A DNA stretch of 64,000 nucleotides, taken from positions 3,560,501 to 3,624,500 of the forward strand of contig NZ_CP062253.1 of assembly GCF_014863585.1 (NCBI RefSeq), in the 5' to 3' direction. The position numbers and the translations under genes were made by a program. The notes beneath the pieces are model-generated. The model ran no database searches. It saw only the letters and a program-made list of their open reading frames with translations, and had not been told where the DNA came from. Source of the DNA: Pseudomonas gozinkensis. Its GTDB lineage: Bacteria > Pseudomonadota > Gammaproteobacteria > Pseudomonadales > Pseudomonadaceae. Positions 47,787-57,397 of this stretch are shown here, in pieces (position 1 is the stretch's first letter; each line of letters starts with the position of its first letter).

Positions 47787-49957
47787 GTCTGGGTTGGGTC
47801 GATTTCTTTGCGTATGTGCTGTTCGGTCTCAAATATGTGGCGATTGCCCTCGCCCTGCTGATGTTCATCCTCGGTCTTGATGACCTGTTCATCGACCTCG
47901 TGTACTGGAGCCGCAAGTTCATCCGGCGCTGGCGGATCTACGAGAAATTCAAGCGTGCCGACGAAGAACGCCTGTATTCGATACCCGAGAAGCCGCTGGC
48001 AATCATGGTGCCGGCGTGGAACGAAGTCGGCGTTGTCGGTGAAATGGCGCGTCTGGCCGCCTCGACCATCGACTACGAGAACTATCAGATTTTCGTTGGC
48101 ACCTACCCCAACGACGCCGAGACCCAGGCCGATGTCGACGCGGTCTGCCAGCACTACCCCAACGTGCACAAAGTGGTCTGCGCCCGCCCCGGCCCGACCA
48201 GCAAGGCTGACTGCCTGAACAACATCATCGACGCGATCCTGCGCTTCGAGAGCGAGGCGAAAATCCAGTTCGCCGGGTTCATCCTGCACGACGCCGAAGA
48301 CGTGATTTCGCCGATGGAATTGCGCCTCTACAACTACCTGTTGCCGAACAAGGATCTGATCCAGATTCCGGTCTACCCCTACGCGCCGGAGTGGAAAGGT
48401 TTCACCGCCGGGCACTACGTCGATGAGTTTGCCGAAAATCATGGCAAGGACGTCATCGTCCGTGAAGCCCTCACCGGGCAGGTGCCCAGCGCCGGCGTCG
48501 GCACCTGTTTCAGCCGCAAGGCCATCAGCGCCTTGCTCGAAGACGGTGATGGCATTGCTTTCGATGTGCAGAGTCTCACCGAGGACTACGACATCGGCTT
48601 CCGCCTCAAGCAGAAAGGCATGAAATGCATCTTCGCCCGTTATTCGGTCAGCGATCCGAAACTGGCGCTGGAGCAACCCTGGGTGTTCGGCATGAACCGT
48701 GAGTTCTCCCAGGTCATCTGCGTGCGCGAACACTTTCCCCGCGACCTGCAACATGCGATCCGGCAGAAGTCCCGGTGGATTGTCGGCATTGTGTTCCAGG
48801 GCACCAAGAACCTCGGCTGGAGCCGCAAGGGTCTGCTCAATTATTTCCTGTGGCGCGACCGTCGCGGGCTGATCGCCTACCTGCTGAGTTTTCTGGTCAA
48901 CCTGCTGTTCCTGGTGCTGCTGGCGATGTGGGCGGTGACGATCATTTCCCCGGACTCGTGGCGCTACCCCTCGATCCTGGCCGACAGTTCGTTGCTCTCG
49001 GTGCTGCTGTGGCTCAACGGCCTGATGCTGCTCAATCGTCTGTTCCAGCGCGGCTGGTTTGTCACCCGTTATTACGGTCTGGTCGAAGGTCTGCTGTCAG
49101 CCCCACGAATGATGTGGAGCAACTTCGTCAACTTCTTCGCCAACCTGCGTGCCTTGCGTCAGGTGATGGAAATGGGCGATTCGCGCCGTGTGGCCTGGGA
49201 CAAGACCACTCACGAATTCCCGGCACTGACCAAGGCACAGCGCACCCCGCTCGGCCATCGCCTGGTGGAAAAAGGTCTGCTGACCGAAGAGCAACTGGAA
49301 GCGGCGATCACCAGTCCCGTGCGCCGGCGCCTGGGCCGCGAACTGTTGCTGCGAGAGTACATCGACAGCACTCAGCTGGTTCAAACCCTGGCCGAACAGC
49401 TGGATCTGGAATGGGCGCCACTCAATCCGTTCAAGCTCGACAAACGTCTGATCGACGCCGTGCCACGCCGGGTCGCCTCCCACTACGGCATTTTGCCGGT
49501 GGCCGAAGAAGGCGACACCCTGATCCTGGCCTCCGAAGGCCCGGTCAGCCAGGTCTCGCTGGGCGCCATCAGCCGTCAATTGAAACGCCCGGTGCGCAGC
49601 CGTCTCGCACCCCAGGGCCGCGTCACATTGGGGATTCGTTACTGGTACGCCAGCCCCCGCCAGAATGAGGAAGTGCGTCATATGCTCGAAGTGCTTGAGC
49701 GCCATCAGGACGATGAAGCCCTGCTGGAACGGGTCAGCCGCCATCAGGTGCTGCTGGGCAATCTGTTGCAGGTACGCGGCATGGTGCCGCCCACTCTGTT
49801 CAATCAGGCGCTGATCGACTTCGATGCCGAGAACAGGTCACTCGGCGAACATCTGATTTCCCGGGGCATGATTACCCAGGAAGTACTGGAACAGGCCCTG
49901 GCCGACCAGGCCAGCGAACAGCAAGCCGCCTACCGCATTGTCCGGGAGGTCGCATGA
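47783..49957 (+). CDS. nfrB: NfrB-like membrane glycosyltransferase with c-di-GMP-type MshEN tail
   Basis: A 724-residue processive glycosyltransferase family 2 protein. A first helix (YVLFGLKYVAIALALLMFIL) leads to the catalytic domain (IMVPAWNEVGVVGEMARLAA; HDAEDVISP for UDP binding; LTEDYDIGFRLKQKG; the polymerase motif Q-K-S-R-W in AIRQKSRWIVGIVFQG) and helices near 355-420. From about residue 465 come MshEN modules (LGHRLVEKGLLTEEQLEAAI, then RRLGRELLLREYIDSTQL, and a second set around SLGEHLISRGMITQEVLEQA), known to bind c-di-GMP in related proteins. In E. coli NfrB makes the N4 phage receptor polysaccharide. Expected to polymerise ManNAc through the inner membrane. Confidence 0.88.
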   Translation: MSLGWVDFFAYVLFGLKYVAIALALLMFILGLDDLFIDLVYWSRKFIRRWRIYEKFKRADEERLYSIPEKPLAIMVPAWNEVGVVGEMARLAASTIDYENYQIFVGTYPNDAETQADVDAVCQHYPNVHKVVCARPGPTSKADCLNNIIDAILRFESEAKIQFAGFILHDAEDVISPMELRLYNYLLPNKDLIQIPVYPYAPEWKGFTAGHYVDEFAENHGKDVIVREALTGQVPSAGVGTCFSRKAISALLEDGDGIAFDVQSLTEDYDIGFRLKQKGMKCIFARYSVSDPKLALEQPWVFGMNREFSQVICVREHFPRDLQHAIRQKSRWIVGIVFQGTKNLGWSRKGLLNYFLWRDRRGLIAYLLSFLVNLLFLVLLAMWAVTIISPDSWRYPSILADSSLLSVLLWLNGLMLLNRLFQRGWFVTRYYGLVEGLLSAPRMMWSNFVNFFANLRALRQVMEMGDSRRVAWDKTTHEFPALTKAQRTPLGHRLVEKGLLTEEQLEAAITSPVRRRLGRELLLREYIDSTQLVQTLAEQLDLEWAPLNPFKLDKRLIDAVPRRVASHYGILPVAEEGDTLILASEGPVSQVSLGAISRQLKRPVRSRLAPQGRVTLGIRYWYASPRQNEEVRHMLEVLERHQDDEALLERVSRHQVLLGNLLQVRGMVPPTLFNQALIDFDAENRSLGEHLISRGMITQEVLEQALADQASEQQAAYRIVREVA

Positions 49958-52900
49958 AGCCTGTGCATCGTCAAACCTTGCTGATGGGCAGCCTGCTGCT
50001 GGGCCTGAGCACCGCGTTTCCTCTGCAAGCTGCGCCGCTGAGCGAGTTTGAACAGTTCCGCAGCTATCCCTACATGGACCGCAGCTATCGCGAGGCGAAA
50101 AAGGGCAACTGGAAAGAAGTCGAACGACTGATGCGCCACTTGCTGGAAAAAGTCCCGAAAAACGACGAGGCCCGTGCACTGTTGGTGGAATCCCTGGCCA
50201 AGCAACGTCGTTACAAGGAAGCGCTGCAAGCCTTGCCGGACGACAGCGACGCCCTGCTCGACCTGCGCCTGACCTGGATCGAACAGGATCCGCCGACCAG
50301 CACGCAAGTGGAAAGCTGGATGGCCACCAGCAGCCTGAATGACCGCGTGCGCCTGTGGCAGGCATACAGTCTGAGTCTGGCCAAGTTCGGTGGCGCGGCA
50401 AAGGCCCACGACTGGCTGGCGCAACTGGCGCCCAAGGGCGACGACAATATCCTGCGCCTGGCCCGCGCCAACTGGTCGGAGCAATTGCGTGACTGGAGCG
50501 GCACCATCGACCAACTGGCGCCGCTGGCCGCACGCAAACAGCTGGACGCCGAAGGCTGGCAACGTCTGGCCAACGCCTACGTGCAGCGTCTCGATGAAAA
50601 GCCGCTGCAGCAACTGCTGCAACAGGCACCGAGTCCCGAGACCGCGCGCAACGTTCGCCTGGCGATGGTCGACCGCGCCATCGCCATGGGTCACGAGCAA
50701 CAGGCTCAACGCTGGATGCAGTCACTCCCGGCCAGCGACCTCGCCGATCCAGCGCAACGTCAGCGTCTGTGGGAACTGGCGCGCAAGACCGAAGACGTGC
50801 CTACCGTGCAGCGACTGAGCAACGATCTGCAACGTCCTTGCCTGGAAACCGCCGAATGGCTGTCACGCCAGGATCCGGAAGCTGCACTCAAGCAACTGCA
50901 CAGCTGTACTCCGTCGGACGATCCACAGACCTGGCTGGTACTCGCCCAGCGCCTGCAAGCCACGGACCTGTTGCAAAGTACCCGTCTACCAGAACCCTGG
51001 GACAGCCGACGGCAAACGCAGGTGCTCGACATCTGGCAGGAGCAAGGTCGCAGTGCCGAGGTCAACGCCTGGCTGGCCGGGCAGAAACAGACACCCGATA
51101 TCGTCAAGCGCCGTGCGGAACTGACGCAGCGCATGGGTCGAATGATCGAAGCGGAAACTCTGTGGGAACTGCATTACCGGCAGACCGACAACCTGTCCTC
51201 GCTGAATCAGGCTACCTATCTGGCGGTGAATGCGGGTGATCGTGCGCATGCCCAGCAGTTGCTGGAATCTGCATTCGATCGTCACGGCGGGCGTCTGCCG
51301 TCGACGGCGTTGCAGCGTCTGGCCGGCTTGTATGCCGCAGCGCCATCCACGACACCCGAGCAACAGCGGCGTATGGCGCTGCTGCTCAACCGGGTGGACG
51401 GCGCCACGCGCGGCCAACTGCTCGCGCAACTCGCGGAGACCGGCCAGTGCGATGCCGTGCAGCAAGCCATCGGCAGCCACCCGCAAGCAGCTGGCGATTA
51501 CCGCGCGCTCGGTCGCTGCGCCATGCCTGATCGCCCGGGCGAAGCCGTCGTCTATTACCAGCAGGCTGAAAAACTCGGTGATCGCGGTAGTCGCCTGCCG
51601 CTGGCCTATGCCCTGGAAGCGGCCGGTGATTCTGCCGGCGCACTGGCCATCTGGCACAGCTTCCCGACCGCCGAACTCAGCGACAACGCGCGTCTGACAG
51701 CCAGCCGCAGCGCGCTGAATGTCGGCGACAGCCAGACCGCCGAAACCTATTGGCAACAGAGCACCACTCGCGGCGCCAATGAATGGGCCCTCGGCGCAGC
51801 CATCGCCGACGCACGGGGTGATCATGCCCAGGCACTGCAACGACAGCGTCAGGCCCTGCAACAGACACCGGATGCCGGGCACTTCTACGCCGCATCGGTC
51901 ACTGCGCAAAAGGCCGGGGACTTGCCACAAAGCACCGCTTGGCTGGCCGAAGCGGTACGTCGCGAGCCGAATAACCCGCGTTATCGCGCCGACTACGGTA
52001 TGCGTCTGGCCGGTGCCGAAACCCGCGAAGAGCGCGCCACGGCGATTCCGTATCTGCAACAGGCGACCCGGGATTTCCCCGAGGATTACCGTCTCGGCGA
52101 AACCCTGGCCTGGCGCTACGACGAAGTCGAAGACAGCGCCTCCGCGCGCAAGGAACTGCGCCGGGTGATCGAACTGGAGCAGAACCCGGTGGCGGCCGAT
52201 GACGAAGACGGCAGCATGGAAGCCCGGCGGTATCGCCAGCGCCGTGCCCATGAAACCTTGTCCCGGCGTGACAGTTTCACCGTGGCCAGCACCTGGTCAC
52301 CGGCCGGGGTTTCGACCAACGACTTCCTGCGCCCGGATGACAGCGAAGGCAGCAACCGAGTGGCCCGCTCACAGAACGTTCAGGTCGCGATGTGGGATCA
52401 CGCGCTGGGCGAAGAACCAAGTCGGGCCGGCAGTACGCTCTCGGTTTACGGCCGACTGCTGTTCGGTGGTCAAGGTCGCTCCAGCTATGGGGAATCCTTC
52501 GCCACCGGCGTAGGCCTGCGCTACAAGCCGTGGGGCACGGCCAACGTCAACCTGTATGCCGAAATCTACAAACAAACCGGAGTCAGCGACGATGGTAGTG
52601 GCGGCATGCGCCTGGGACAGTTGTTCAGCCCGGTGAAAGTCTGGGATCAGGGTCACGATTACGATCGCTTCGGTCGTACCAGCACCGACTACCTGTTGCG
52701 CGCCACCGCTTCGTTCCTCGATCAGGGCAAGTACCGCAACGACTGGCGGGTCGATGAAAACGATTGGGACGAGCGCTTCCTGTACCTCGATGCCGCATGG
52801 TGGACCAAGGCCGGCGATCACCAATGGTTGTCGCGCTTCCAGCAAGGTCACGCCTGGAAACTGCCGTTCAGCGGAGCCCAGACGATCATGCCTTACGGCT

Positions 52901-53112
52901 TCCTCGAATTTGCCAGCCAGGACCCGAGCAACGACTGGCGCCAGGACCTGCGCACCGGTGTCGGTCTGCGCTGGCAATGGTGGTACGACGAGGATCGCTA
53001 CAACGCCTACCGTTCGAAACTGACGGTTCGCACCGAATATCAACAGTCGCTGGGCGGCAATCTGTATGAAGGCGGCAACGGTGTGCTGCTGGGCGTGGAG
53101 TGGAATTTCTGA
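49954..53112 (+). CDS. nfrA: NfrA-like outer membrane exporter / phage N4 receptor homologue
   Basis: A 1052-residue protein starting with a signal peptide (LLMGSLLLGLSTAFPLQA, then AP). The next 650 or so residues are TPR-like helical repeats (NWKEVERLMRHLLEKVPKND, then EARALLVESLAKQRRYKEAL and many more), the periplasmic scaffold; the last about 330 (from NRVARSQNVQVAMWDHALGE) alternate like beta strands and end in GGNGVLLGVEWNF with a terminal Phe, as outer membrane beta barrels do. In E. coli NfrA exports the NfrB polymer and is contacted by phage N4. The 4-bp overlaps with nfrB and the DUF4434 gene show a single transcript. Confidence 0.88.
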   Translation: MKPVHRQTLLMGSLLLGLSTAFPLQAAPLSEFEQFRSYPYMDRSYREAKKGNWKEVERLMRHLLEKVPKNDEARALLVESLAKQRRYKEALQALPDDSDALLDLRLTWIEQDPPTSTQVESWMATSSLNDRVRLWQAYSLSLAKFGGAAKAHDWLAQLAPKGDDNILRLARANWSEQLRDWSGTIDQLAPLAARKQLDAEGWQRLANAYVQRLDEKPLQQLLQQAPSPETARNVRLAMVDRAIAMGHEQQAQRWMQSLPASDLADPAQRQRLWELARKTEDVPTVQRLSNDLQRPCLETAEWLSRQDPEAALKQLHSCTPSDDPQTWLVLAQRLQATDLLQSTRLPEPWDSRRQTQVLDIWQEQGRSAEVNAWLAGQKQTPDIVKRRAELTQRMGRMIEAETLWELHYRQTDNLSSLNQATYLAVNAGDRAHAQQLLESAFDRHGGRLPSTALQRLAGLYAAAPSTTPEQQRRMALLLNRVDGATRGQLLAQLAETGQCDAVQQAIGSHPQAAGDYRALGRCAMPDRPGEAVVYYQQAEKLGDRGSRLPLAYALEAAGDSAGALAIWHSFPTAELSDNARLTASRSALNVGDSQTAETYWQQSTTRGANEWALGAAIADARGDHAQALQRQRQALQQTPDAGHFYAASVTAQKAGDLPQSTAWLAEAVRREPNNPRYRADYGMRLAGAETREERATAIPYLQQATRDFPEDYRLGETLAWRYDEVEDSASARKELRRVIELEQNPVAADDEDGSMEARRYRQRRAHETLSRRDSFTVASTWSPAGVSTNDFLRPDDSEGSNRVARSQNVQVAMWDHALGEEPSRAGSTLSVYGRLLFGGQGRSSYGESFATGVGLRYKPWGTANVNLYAEIYKQTGVSDDGSGGMRLGQLFSPVKVWDQGHDYDRFGRTSTDYLLRATASFLDQGKYRNDWRVDENDWDERFLYLDAAWWTKAGDHQWLSRFQQGHAWKLPFSGAQTIMPYGFLEFASQDPSNDWRQDLRTGVGLRWQWWYDEDRYNAYRSKLTVRTEYQQSLGGNLYEGGNGVLLGVEWNF

Positions 53113-53990
53113 TGGCTCGATGGATGTTGTGTTTGTGCCTGCTGATGAGTGCCACTGTCGCCAGGGCCGATGAGCGAGTGTTCTATCAGCCGCTGAATGT
53201 CGATGCCGGCCTGACCCAGGCACAGTGGCAGAAAGTCTGGCAAGACACCGCGAAACAAGGCACGCGTACCGTGATCGTGCAGTGGACGGCTTATGGCGAC
53301 TCGGACTTCGGCGGCGCCAATGGCTGGCTCGCCAACAGCCTGAAACTCGCTCAACGACAAGGTCTGCAACTGGTGCTCGGCCTGGCGATGGACCCGGCCT
53401 ACTACAAGCGCATCGATGAACTGGACAGCGCCGGCCTCGGCGCTTACTGGCAGGCACAACTGGGTCAGTCACTGGCTCAGCAGCAGAAGCTGCGCCAGGA
53501 CTGGAAGCTGCCGGTCAGCGGGTGGTATATGCCGCTGGAACTGGATGACCTGCACTTTCTGGCAGCAGATCGACGGGCCACGCTTCAGCGCCAGTTGAAG
53601 GACTTCGCCGCGAAGCTGGATGCGCCGCTGCATGTCAGCGCCTTCAGCGCCGGCAAGCTGGCTCCGGCGGTCAACGGTCAATGGCTGGGCGAATTGACGG
53701 CGGCCGGTGCGCAGGTCTGGTGGCAGGACGGCGCAGGCACCGGTCGTTTGTCACCACTGGTGCGCAACGGTTACGCCAGTGCACTGCCCTGCTCCGTGGG
53801 GATCGTGCGCGAGGCCTTCCGACAGGTCAGCCGCGAGGGCGAGCCATTCCGTGCCGAACCGGCCAACCCGGATGCGACCTCGACCGGCTGCCATCAGAAC
53901 GCGGTGTTTTCCCTGCGCTATCGACCGTGGGGCTCGGTAATCCTCGATAACCAACGCAGGCATCCGGGCAGCAATGTACAAAACCATTGA
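53109..53990 (+). CDS. DUF4434-type secreted protein of the Nfr glycan operon
   Basis: From ATG 53112 or nearby, MARWMLCLCLLMSATVARA is a signal peptide, followed by DERVFYQPLNVDAGLTQAQW. The mature about 270 residues have the pattern of a TIM-barrel glycoside hydrolase-like domain (TRTVIVQWTAYGDSDFGGAN, LQLVLGLAMDPAYYKR, VSGWYMPLELDDLHFL with acidic residues at a strand end). The family sits next to nfrAB in other bacteria (ybcH in E. coli) and might trim or modify the polymer in the periplasm. It overlaps nfrA and, by 17 bp, the diguanylate cyclase gene. Confidence 0.75.
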   Translation: MMARWMLCLCLLMSATVARADERVFYQPLNVDAGLTQAQWQKVWQDTAKQGTRTVIVQWTAYGDSDFGGANGWLANSLKLAQRQGLQLVLGLAMDPAYYKRIDELDSAGLGAYWQAQLGQSLAQQQKLRQDWKLPVSGWYMPLELDDLHFLAADRRATLQRQLKDFAAKLDAPLHVSAFSAGKLAPAVNGQWLGELTAAGAQVWWQDGAGTGRLSPLVRNGYASALPCSVGIVREAFRQVSREGEPFRAEPANPDATSTGCHQNAVFSLRYRPWGSVILDNQRRHPGSNVQNH

Positions 53991-55050
53991 AGACGAAGTC
54001 CTTAAGAAGACCGCGCCTGCCGAACTGTGGAGCGAGTTCATCCAGCATGAATTCGAGCGGCTGCACAGGTTCTGCCTGCTGATTTATCTGGCGAGCATCA
54101 GTGTCTGGATTGTCTTCGATCTGATCGTCAGTTTCCTGGGCGGGCAAGGTTTTACCTGGCGATCGATGGTGTTTCTGACGGTGTTTTCGATTCAGGCGGT
54201 CATTCTGCTGTTCACGCGAAAGGCCGCCCATTTCGACATCCTGAACATCCTGTTCATCGTCGCCATGACCCTTGGCGTGCGACTGCTGATCGACGGCCTG
54301 CCCGCGAGTTTTCAACCCGCGTGGCTGGTGCTGGGCGCCTCGAGCATGCTTTACAGCATTTCGGTTCTGCCCATCAGCCGCTGGTCGTTCTACACCTCGC
54401 AAGGGGTGATCTGGCTGGTGCTCAATCCGTTTTTTGGTACCGAAGTCGGGCTGTTCGAACTCAAAGGCGTGATGACCATCGCTTACACCGTGTTTCTCTG
54501 CGGGTTGACGATCTATACGTTTTTGAAGCTGCGCGAGGCCAAGCTCTACAACTACATCATGTCCAAGCTGTTGCTGGATCAGGCCTACAACGACACGCTT
54601 ACCGAAATCCCCAACCGCCGCTCGTTCATGACCCGCGCCGGAAAAACCCTGCAAGCCATGCCGCGCGAGCATGACCATTACCTGGCGATGATCGACATCG
54701 ACAACTTCAAGAAAGTGAATGATGTGTACGGCCACGACATCGGCGATGAGGTGCTCAAGCGCATCGCGGCGGACATCAAAACAGTGATGTCACGCTTCGA
54801 ATACGCACGATTGGGCGGTGAGGAGTTTGCGATCTATCTGGCCGGTGTGCGCCGCGAGGATGTCGAGGCGCTGGCCGGGGAATTGTGCCGGGTGGTGCGT
54901 GAGCAACCGACCCGGCATCCGGTGACCATCAGCATCGGTCTGGCCCGGGTCGAAGATGGCGACACCCTAAACCAGGCCCTGATCAAGGCTGACGAAGCGT
55001 TGTACGAGTCAAAGCATACCGGCAAGGACCGGTACACTTTTCATCAGTGA
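53974..55050 (+). CDS. membrane diguanylate cyclase (GGDEF), last gene of the Nfr operon
   Basis: A 358-residue protein. Five or six helices (for example FCLLIYLASISVWIVFDLIV, ILFIVAMTLGVRLLIDGL, AYTVFLCGLTIYTFLKL) occupy residues 30-185; the GGDEF domain follows (NDTLTEIPNRRSFMTRAGKT, DIDNFKKVNDVYGHDIGDEV, active site ARLGGEEFAIYLAG). The catalytic signature is intact, so it should make c-di-GMP from two GTP. The R-x-x-D inhibitory site expected nine to six residues before GGEEF is absent (M-S-R-F there). Encoded with the c-di-GMP-binding-type NfrB, it is the probable private activator of that polymerase. Confidence 0.88.
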   Translation: MYKTIEDEVLKKTAPAELWSEFIQHEFERLHRFCLLIYLASISVWIVFDLIVSFLGGQGFTWRSMVFLTVFSIQAVILLFTRKAAHFDILNILFIVAMTLGVRLLIDGLPASFQPAWLVLGASSMLYSISVLPISRWSFYTSQGVIWLVLNPFFGTEVGLFELKGVMTIAYTVFLCGLTIYTFLKLREAKLYNYIMSKLLLDQAYNDTLTEIPNRRSFMTRAGKTLQAMPREHDHYLAMIDIDNFKKVNDVYGHDIGDEVLKRIAADIKTVMSRFEYARLGGEEFAIYLAGVRREDVEALAGELCRVVREQPTRHPVTISIGLARVEDGDTLNQALIKADEALYESKHTGKDRYTFHQ

Positions 55051-55055
55051 GTCCG

Positions 55056-56612
55056 TCAGGCCTCACGCACCAGCAGCACCCGCGTCACGCGACGCTCTTC
55101 GACCGCCATCACGGTCATGCCCCAACCTTCATGTTCCAGTCGATCGCCCTTCATCGGCAGGCGATCCAGCAGGCTCATCACCAGCCCGGCCAGGGTCTGG
55201 TAATCCTCGGTCGGCTCGGCGCGAAAACCGGTGTGCTCGCGGATGCGGGTCAGGTTCAGCGCACCGTTGACGATAAACCCGCCCTGCTCTTCGACCACGT
55301 CCGGGCCGGCGATTTCGCTAGCATCGGGCAGTTCACCGGCAATCGATTCGAGAATGTCGGTCATGGTCAGCACACCGACAAAATCACCGAATTCATTGAC
55401 CACAAAGGCAATGTGGGTCGAGGCCGCACGCATTTGTTCCAGTGCGTTGAGGATCGAATAGCTGTCCAGCAGATTGACGGTCTTGCGCGCCAGGTGTTCA
55501 AGGTTCGGCTCGTTGCCGGCCAGATACTCCTTGAGCAATTCCTTCTTGTGCACGAAGCCCAGCGGCTCATCGACCGCGCCGTTACGAATCAGCGGCAAGC
55601 GCGAGTAGGACGAATGCATCAATCGCGTACGAATAGCCTCGGCGTCGTCGGCCAGATCAATGTGATCGACATCGGCGCGCACCGTCATCAAGGCGCGGAT
55701 CGGTCGCTCGGCCAATTGCAGCACGCCGCTGATCATCACTCGCTCGCGACGGTCGAACAGCTCCGCACTCGGCGCTTCACCGTTATCCAGCAGGTCGGAA
55801 ATTTCCTCGCCGACTTCTTCCACCGCCAGTTTGCGACCACCCAACAGACGCATCACCGCGTGGGCCGTACGCTCACGCATCGGGCGCAAGCCCTGCATCG
55901 AGCGCTTGCGACGGGCGCGGGCGATCTGGTTGAAGATCTCGATCAGGATCGAGAAACCAATCGCGGCGTACAGATAACCTTTCGGGATGTGGAAGCCCAG
56001 GCCTTCGGCCGTCAAGGCAAAACCGATCATCATCAGGAAGCCCAGACACAGCATGATCACCGTAGGGTGGGCGTTGACGAAGCGGGTCAGCGGCTTGCTG
56101 GCAACGATCATCACACCGATGGACACGACCACCGCGATCATCATCACCGCCAGTTCATCGACCATGCCAACGGCAGTAATCACCGCGTCCAGGGAGAACA
56201 CCGCGTCGAGCACGACGATCTGCGCCACGATCGGCCAGAACAGCGCATAAGCGGTGTTGGTGGAGCGCTCGCCAATATGGCCTTCCAGCCGTTCGTGCAG
56301 TTCCATGGTCGCTTTGAACAACAGGAACACACCACCGAACAGCATGATCAGGTCACGGCCGGAGAAGCTCTTGCCGAACACTTCGAACAACGGCTGCGTG
56401 AGGGTGACCAGCCAGGAAATGCTCGCCAGCAGGCCAAGACGCATGATCAGCGCCAGGCTCAAGCCGATGATGCGTGCGCGGTCGCGCTGATGCGGCGGCA
56501 GTTTGTCCGCCAGGATCGCGATGAACACCAGGTTGTCGATACCCAGTACCAGTTCCAGCACGATCAGTGTCAACAAGCCCAGCCATGCCGTGGGATCCGC
56601 TAACCATTCCAT
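55056..56612 (-). CDS. TerC-family membrane protein with CBS pair and CorC/HlyC domain
   Basis: A 518-residue protein. The N-terminal 240 residues are a TerC domain with about seven helices and the conserved acidic helix ends ([40 protein letters not shown]). Then two CBS domains ([40 protein letters not shown]) and a C-terminal transporter-associated domain ([20 protein letters not shown]). The layout equals YegH/YoaE of E. coli, membrane proteins tied to metal ion handling. Start ATG 56612 ([20 protein letters not shown]). It converges on the diguanylate cyclase gene. Confidence 0.88.
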   Translation of the reverse strand: MEWLADPTAWLGLLTLIVLELVLGIDNLVFIAILADKLPPHQRDRARIIGLSLALIMRLGLLASISWLVTLTQPLFEVFGKSFSGRDLIMLFGGVFLLFKATMELHERLEGHIGERSTNTAYALFWPIVAQIVVLDAVFSLDAVITAVGMVDELAVMMIAVVVSIGVMIVASKPLTRFVNAHPTVIMLCLGFLMMIGFALTAEGLGFHIPKGYLYAAIGFSILIEIFNQIARARRKRSMQGLRPMRERTAHAVMRLLGGRKLAVEEVGEEISDLLDNGEAPSAELFDRRERVMISGVLQLAERPIRALMTVRADVDHIDLADDAEAIRTRLMHSSYSRLPLIRNGAVDEPLGFVHKKELLKEYLAGNEPNLEHLARKTVNLLDSYSILNALEQMRAASTHIAFVVNEFGDFVGVLTMTDILESIAGELPDASEIAGPDVVEEQGGFIVNGALNLTRIREHTGFRAEPTEDYQTLAGLVMSLLDRLPMKGDRLEHEGWGMTVMAVEERRVTRVLLVREA

Positions 56613-56913
56613 AATCTGTCTCTATCTCTCGTCAGTGAATTCAGGCTGCCGGACACGGCAAAGTGCGGCGCGAAAGCTCGAAGGCTGCGCCATCAACGAT
56701 AGTCGGTAGTCGGAAGACTGGATGTTGCGAGTGCGTCAAGACCGCGCGGTGGCGCGAGGGGAACGGGGTTCTTTGAATAGAACTGGGAGGCTCCGAGAGG
56801 GTGTTCATGCAAATCCTGAATGAAAAAAGGCCTTGAAGCGTACAGGCTCTGATGACTTTTCCTACAGCTGGAAATCATTTCAAAATCTGTACGCCGCACA
56901 CATCTCCGGACTT
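56613..56913. other. gene-free stretch between TerC and MerR genes
   Basis: About 300 bp without a credible gene. It must hold the TerC-gene promoter (-). A palindrome GTTCT-TTGAAT-AGAAC lies at about 56768-56783; its meaning is unknown. The 88-residue frame covering the region has no ribosome binding site. Confidence 0.5.
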
Positions 56914-57318
56914 TTACGGGTAAAGCGTCGACAACACACGGTCCGCATTGGCACCGCAACTCATGCCTTCGGGCTTGGATTGAATGTTCTCGATCACCTC
57001 CAGCAACCGCGCCTTGCTCTGGGCCAGATGCTGCTGCATGACTTCGATCTGCTCGACCTTGCGCGTGAGGCCTGCCACCAGTTCATCGTGCTTGAATTCA
57101 CCGGTTCCGGCGGCCGGCAACAGCTGCTTGAGTTCTTCCAGAGAGAACCCGGCCTGCTGGGCACTGCGGATGATATTCAGGGTCTGCAGCACTTGTGGCG
57201 GATAGCGCCGGTAACCATTGCCCTGCCGCTCCACTTTGGGAATCAGTCCCTGGGCCTCATAGAAACGAATACTCGAAGCGCTCAACCCGCTCTGCTGCGC
57301 CAATTCACCGATTTTCAT
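56914..57318 (-). CDS. MerR family transcriptional regulator
   Basis: A 134-residue regulator: MKIGELAQQSGLSASSIRFY, then EAQGLIPKVERQGNGYRRYP, is the winged helix; a long dimer coiled coil (LVAGLTRKVEQIEVMQQHLA) and a short end (GMSCGANADRVLSTLYP) follow. One Cys stands in the C-terminal part, too few for a classic metal site. It is divergent from an Old Yellow Enzyme gene with a perfect palindrome in the shared promoter, so it probably controls that gene by twisting DNA as MerR proteins do. The ATG at 57318 fits the family start. Confidence 0.88.
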   Translation of the reverse strand: MKIGELAQQSGLSASSIRFYEAQGLIPKVERQGNGYRRYPPQVLQTLNIIRSAQQAGFSLEELKQLLPAAGTGEFKHDELVAGLTRKVEQIEVMQQHLAQSKARLLEVIENIQSKPEGMSCGANADRVLSTLYP

Positions 57319-57338
57319 TTCAGTCTCAATTTGCCTGC

Positions 57339-57369
57339 TTGACATTAAAGTTAACTTTAAGCTTAGCCT
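57339..57369 (+). promoter_or_regulatory. MerR-type promoter of the Old Yellow Enzyme gene
   Basis: TTGACA (57339-57344) and TAGCCT (57364-57369) are 19 bp apart, the long spacer typical of MerR-controlled promoters, and the spacer holds the perfect 16-bp palindrome TTAAAGTTAACTTTAA (57345-57360). Confidence 0.7.
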
Positions 57370-57397
57370 CTCTCCATCAATGATGAGGAGTCAAGCC

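Noticed and set aside
55047..56603. 518-codon open frame on the + strand
   Set aside because: It mirrors the TerC/CBS gene almost exactly and its translation is low-complexity His/Gln-rich.
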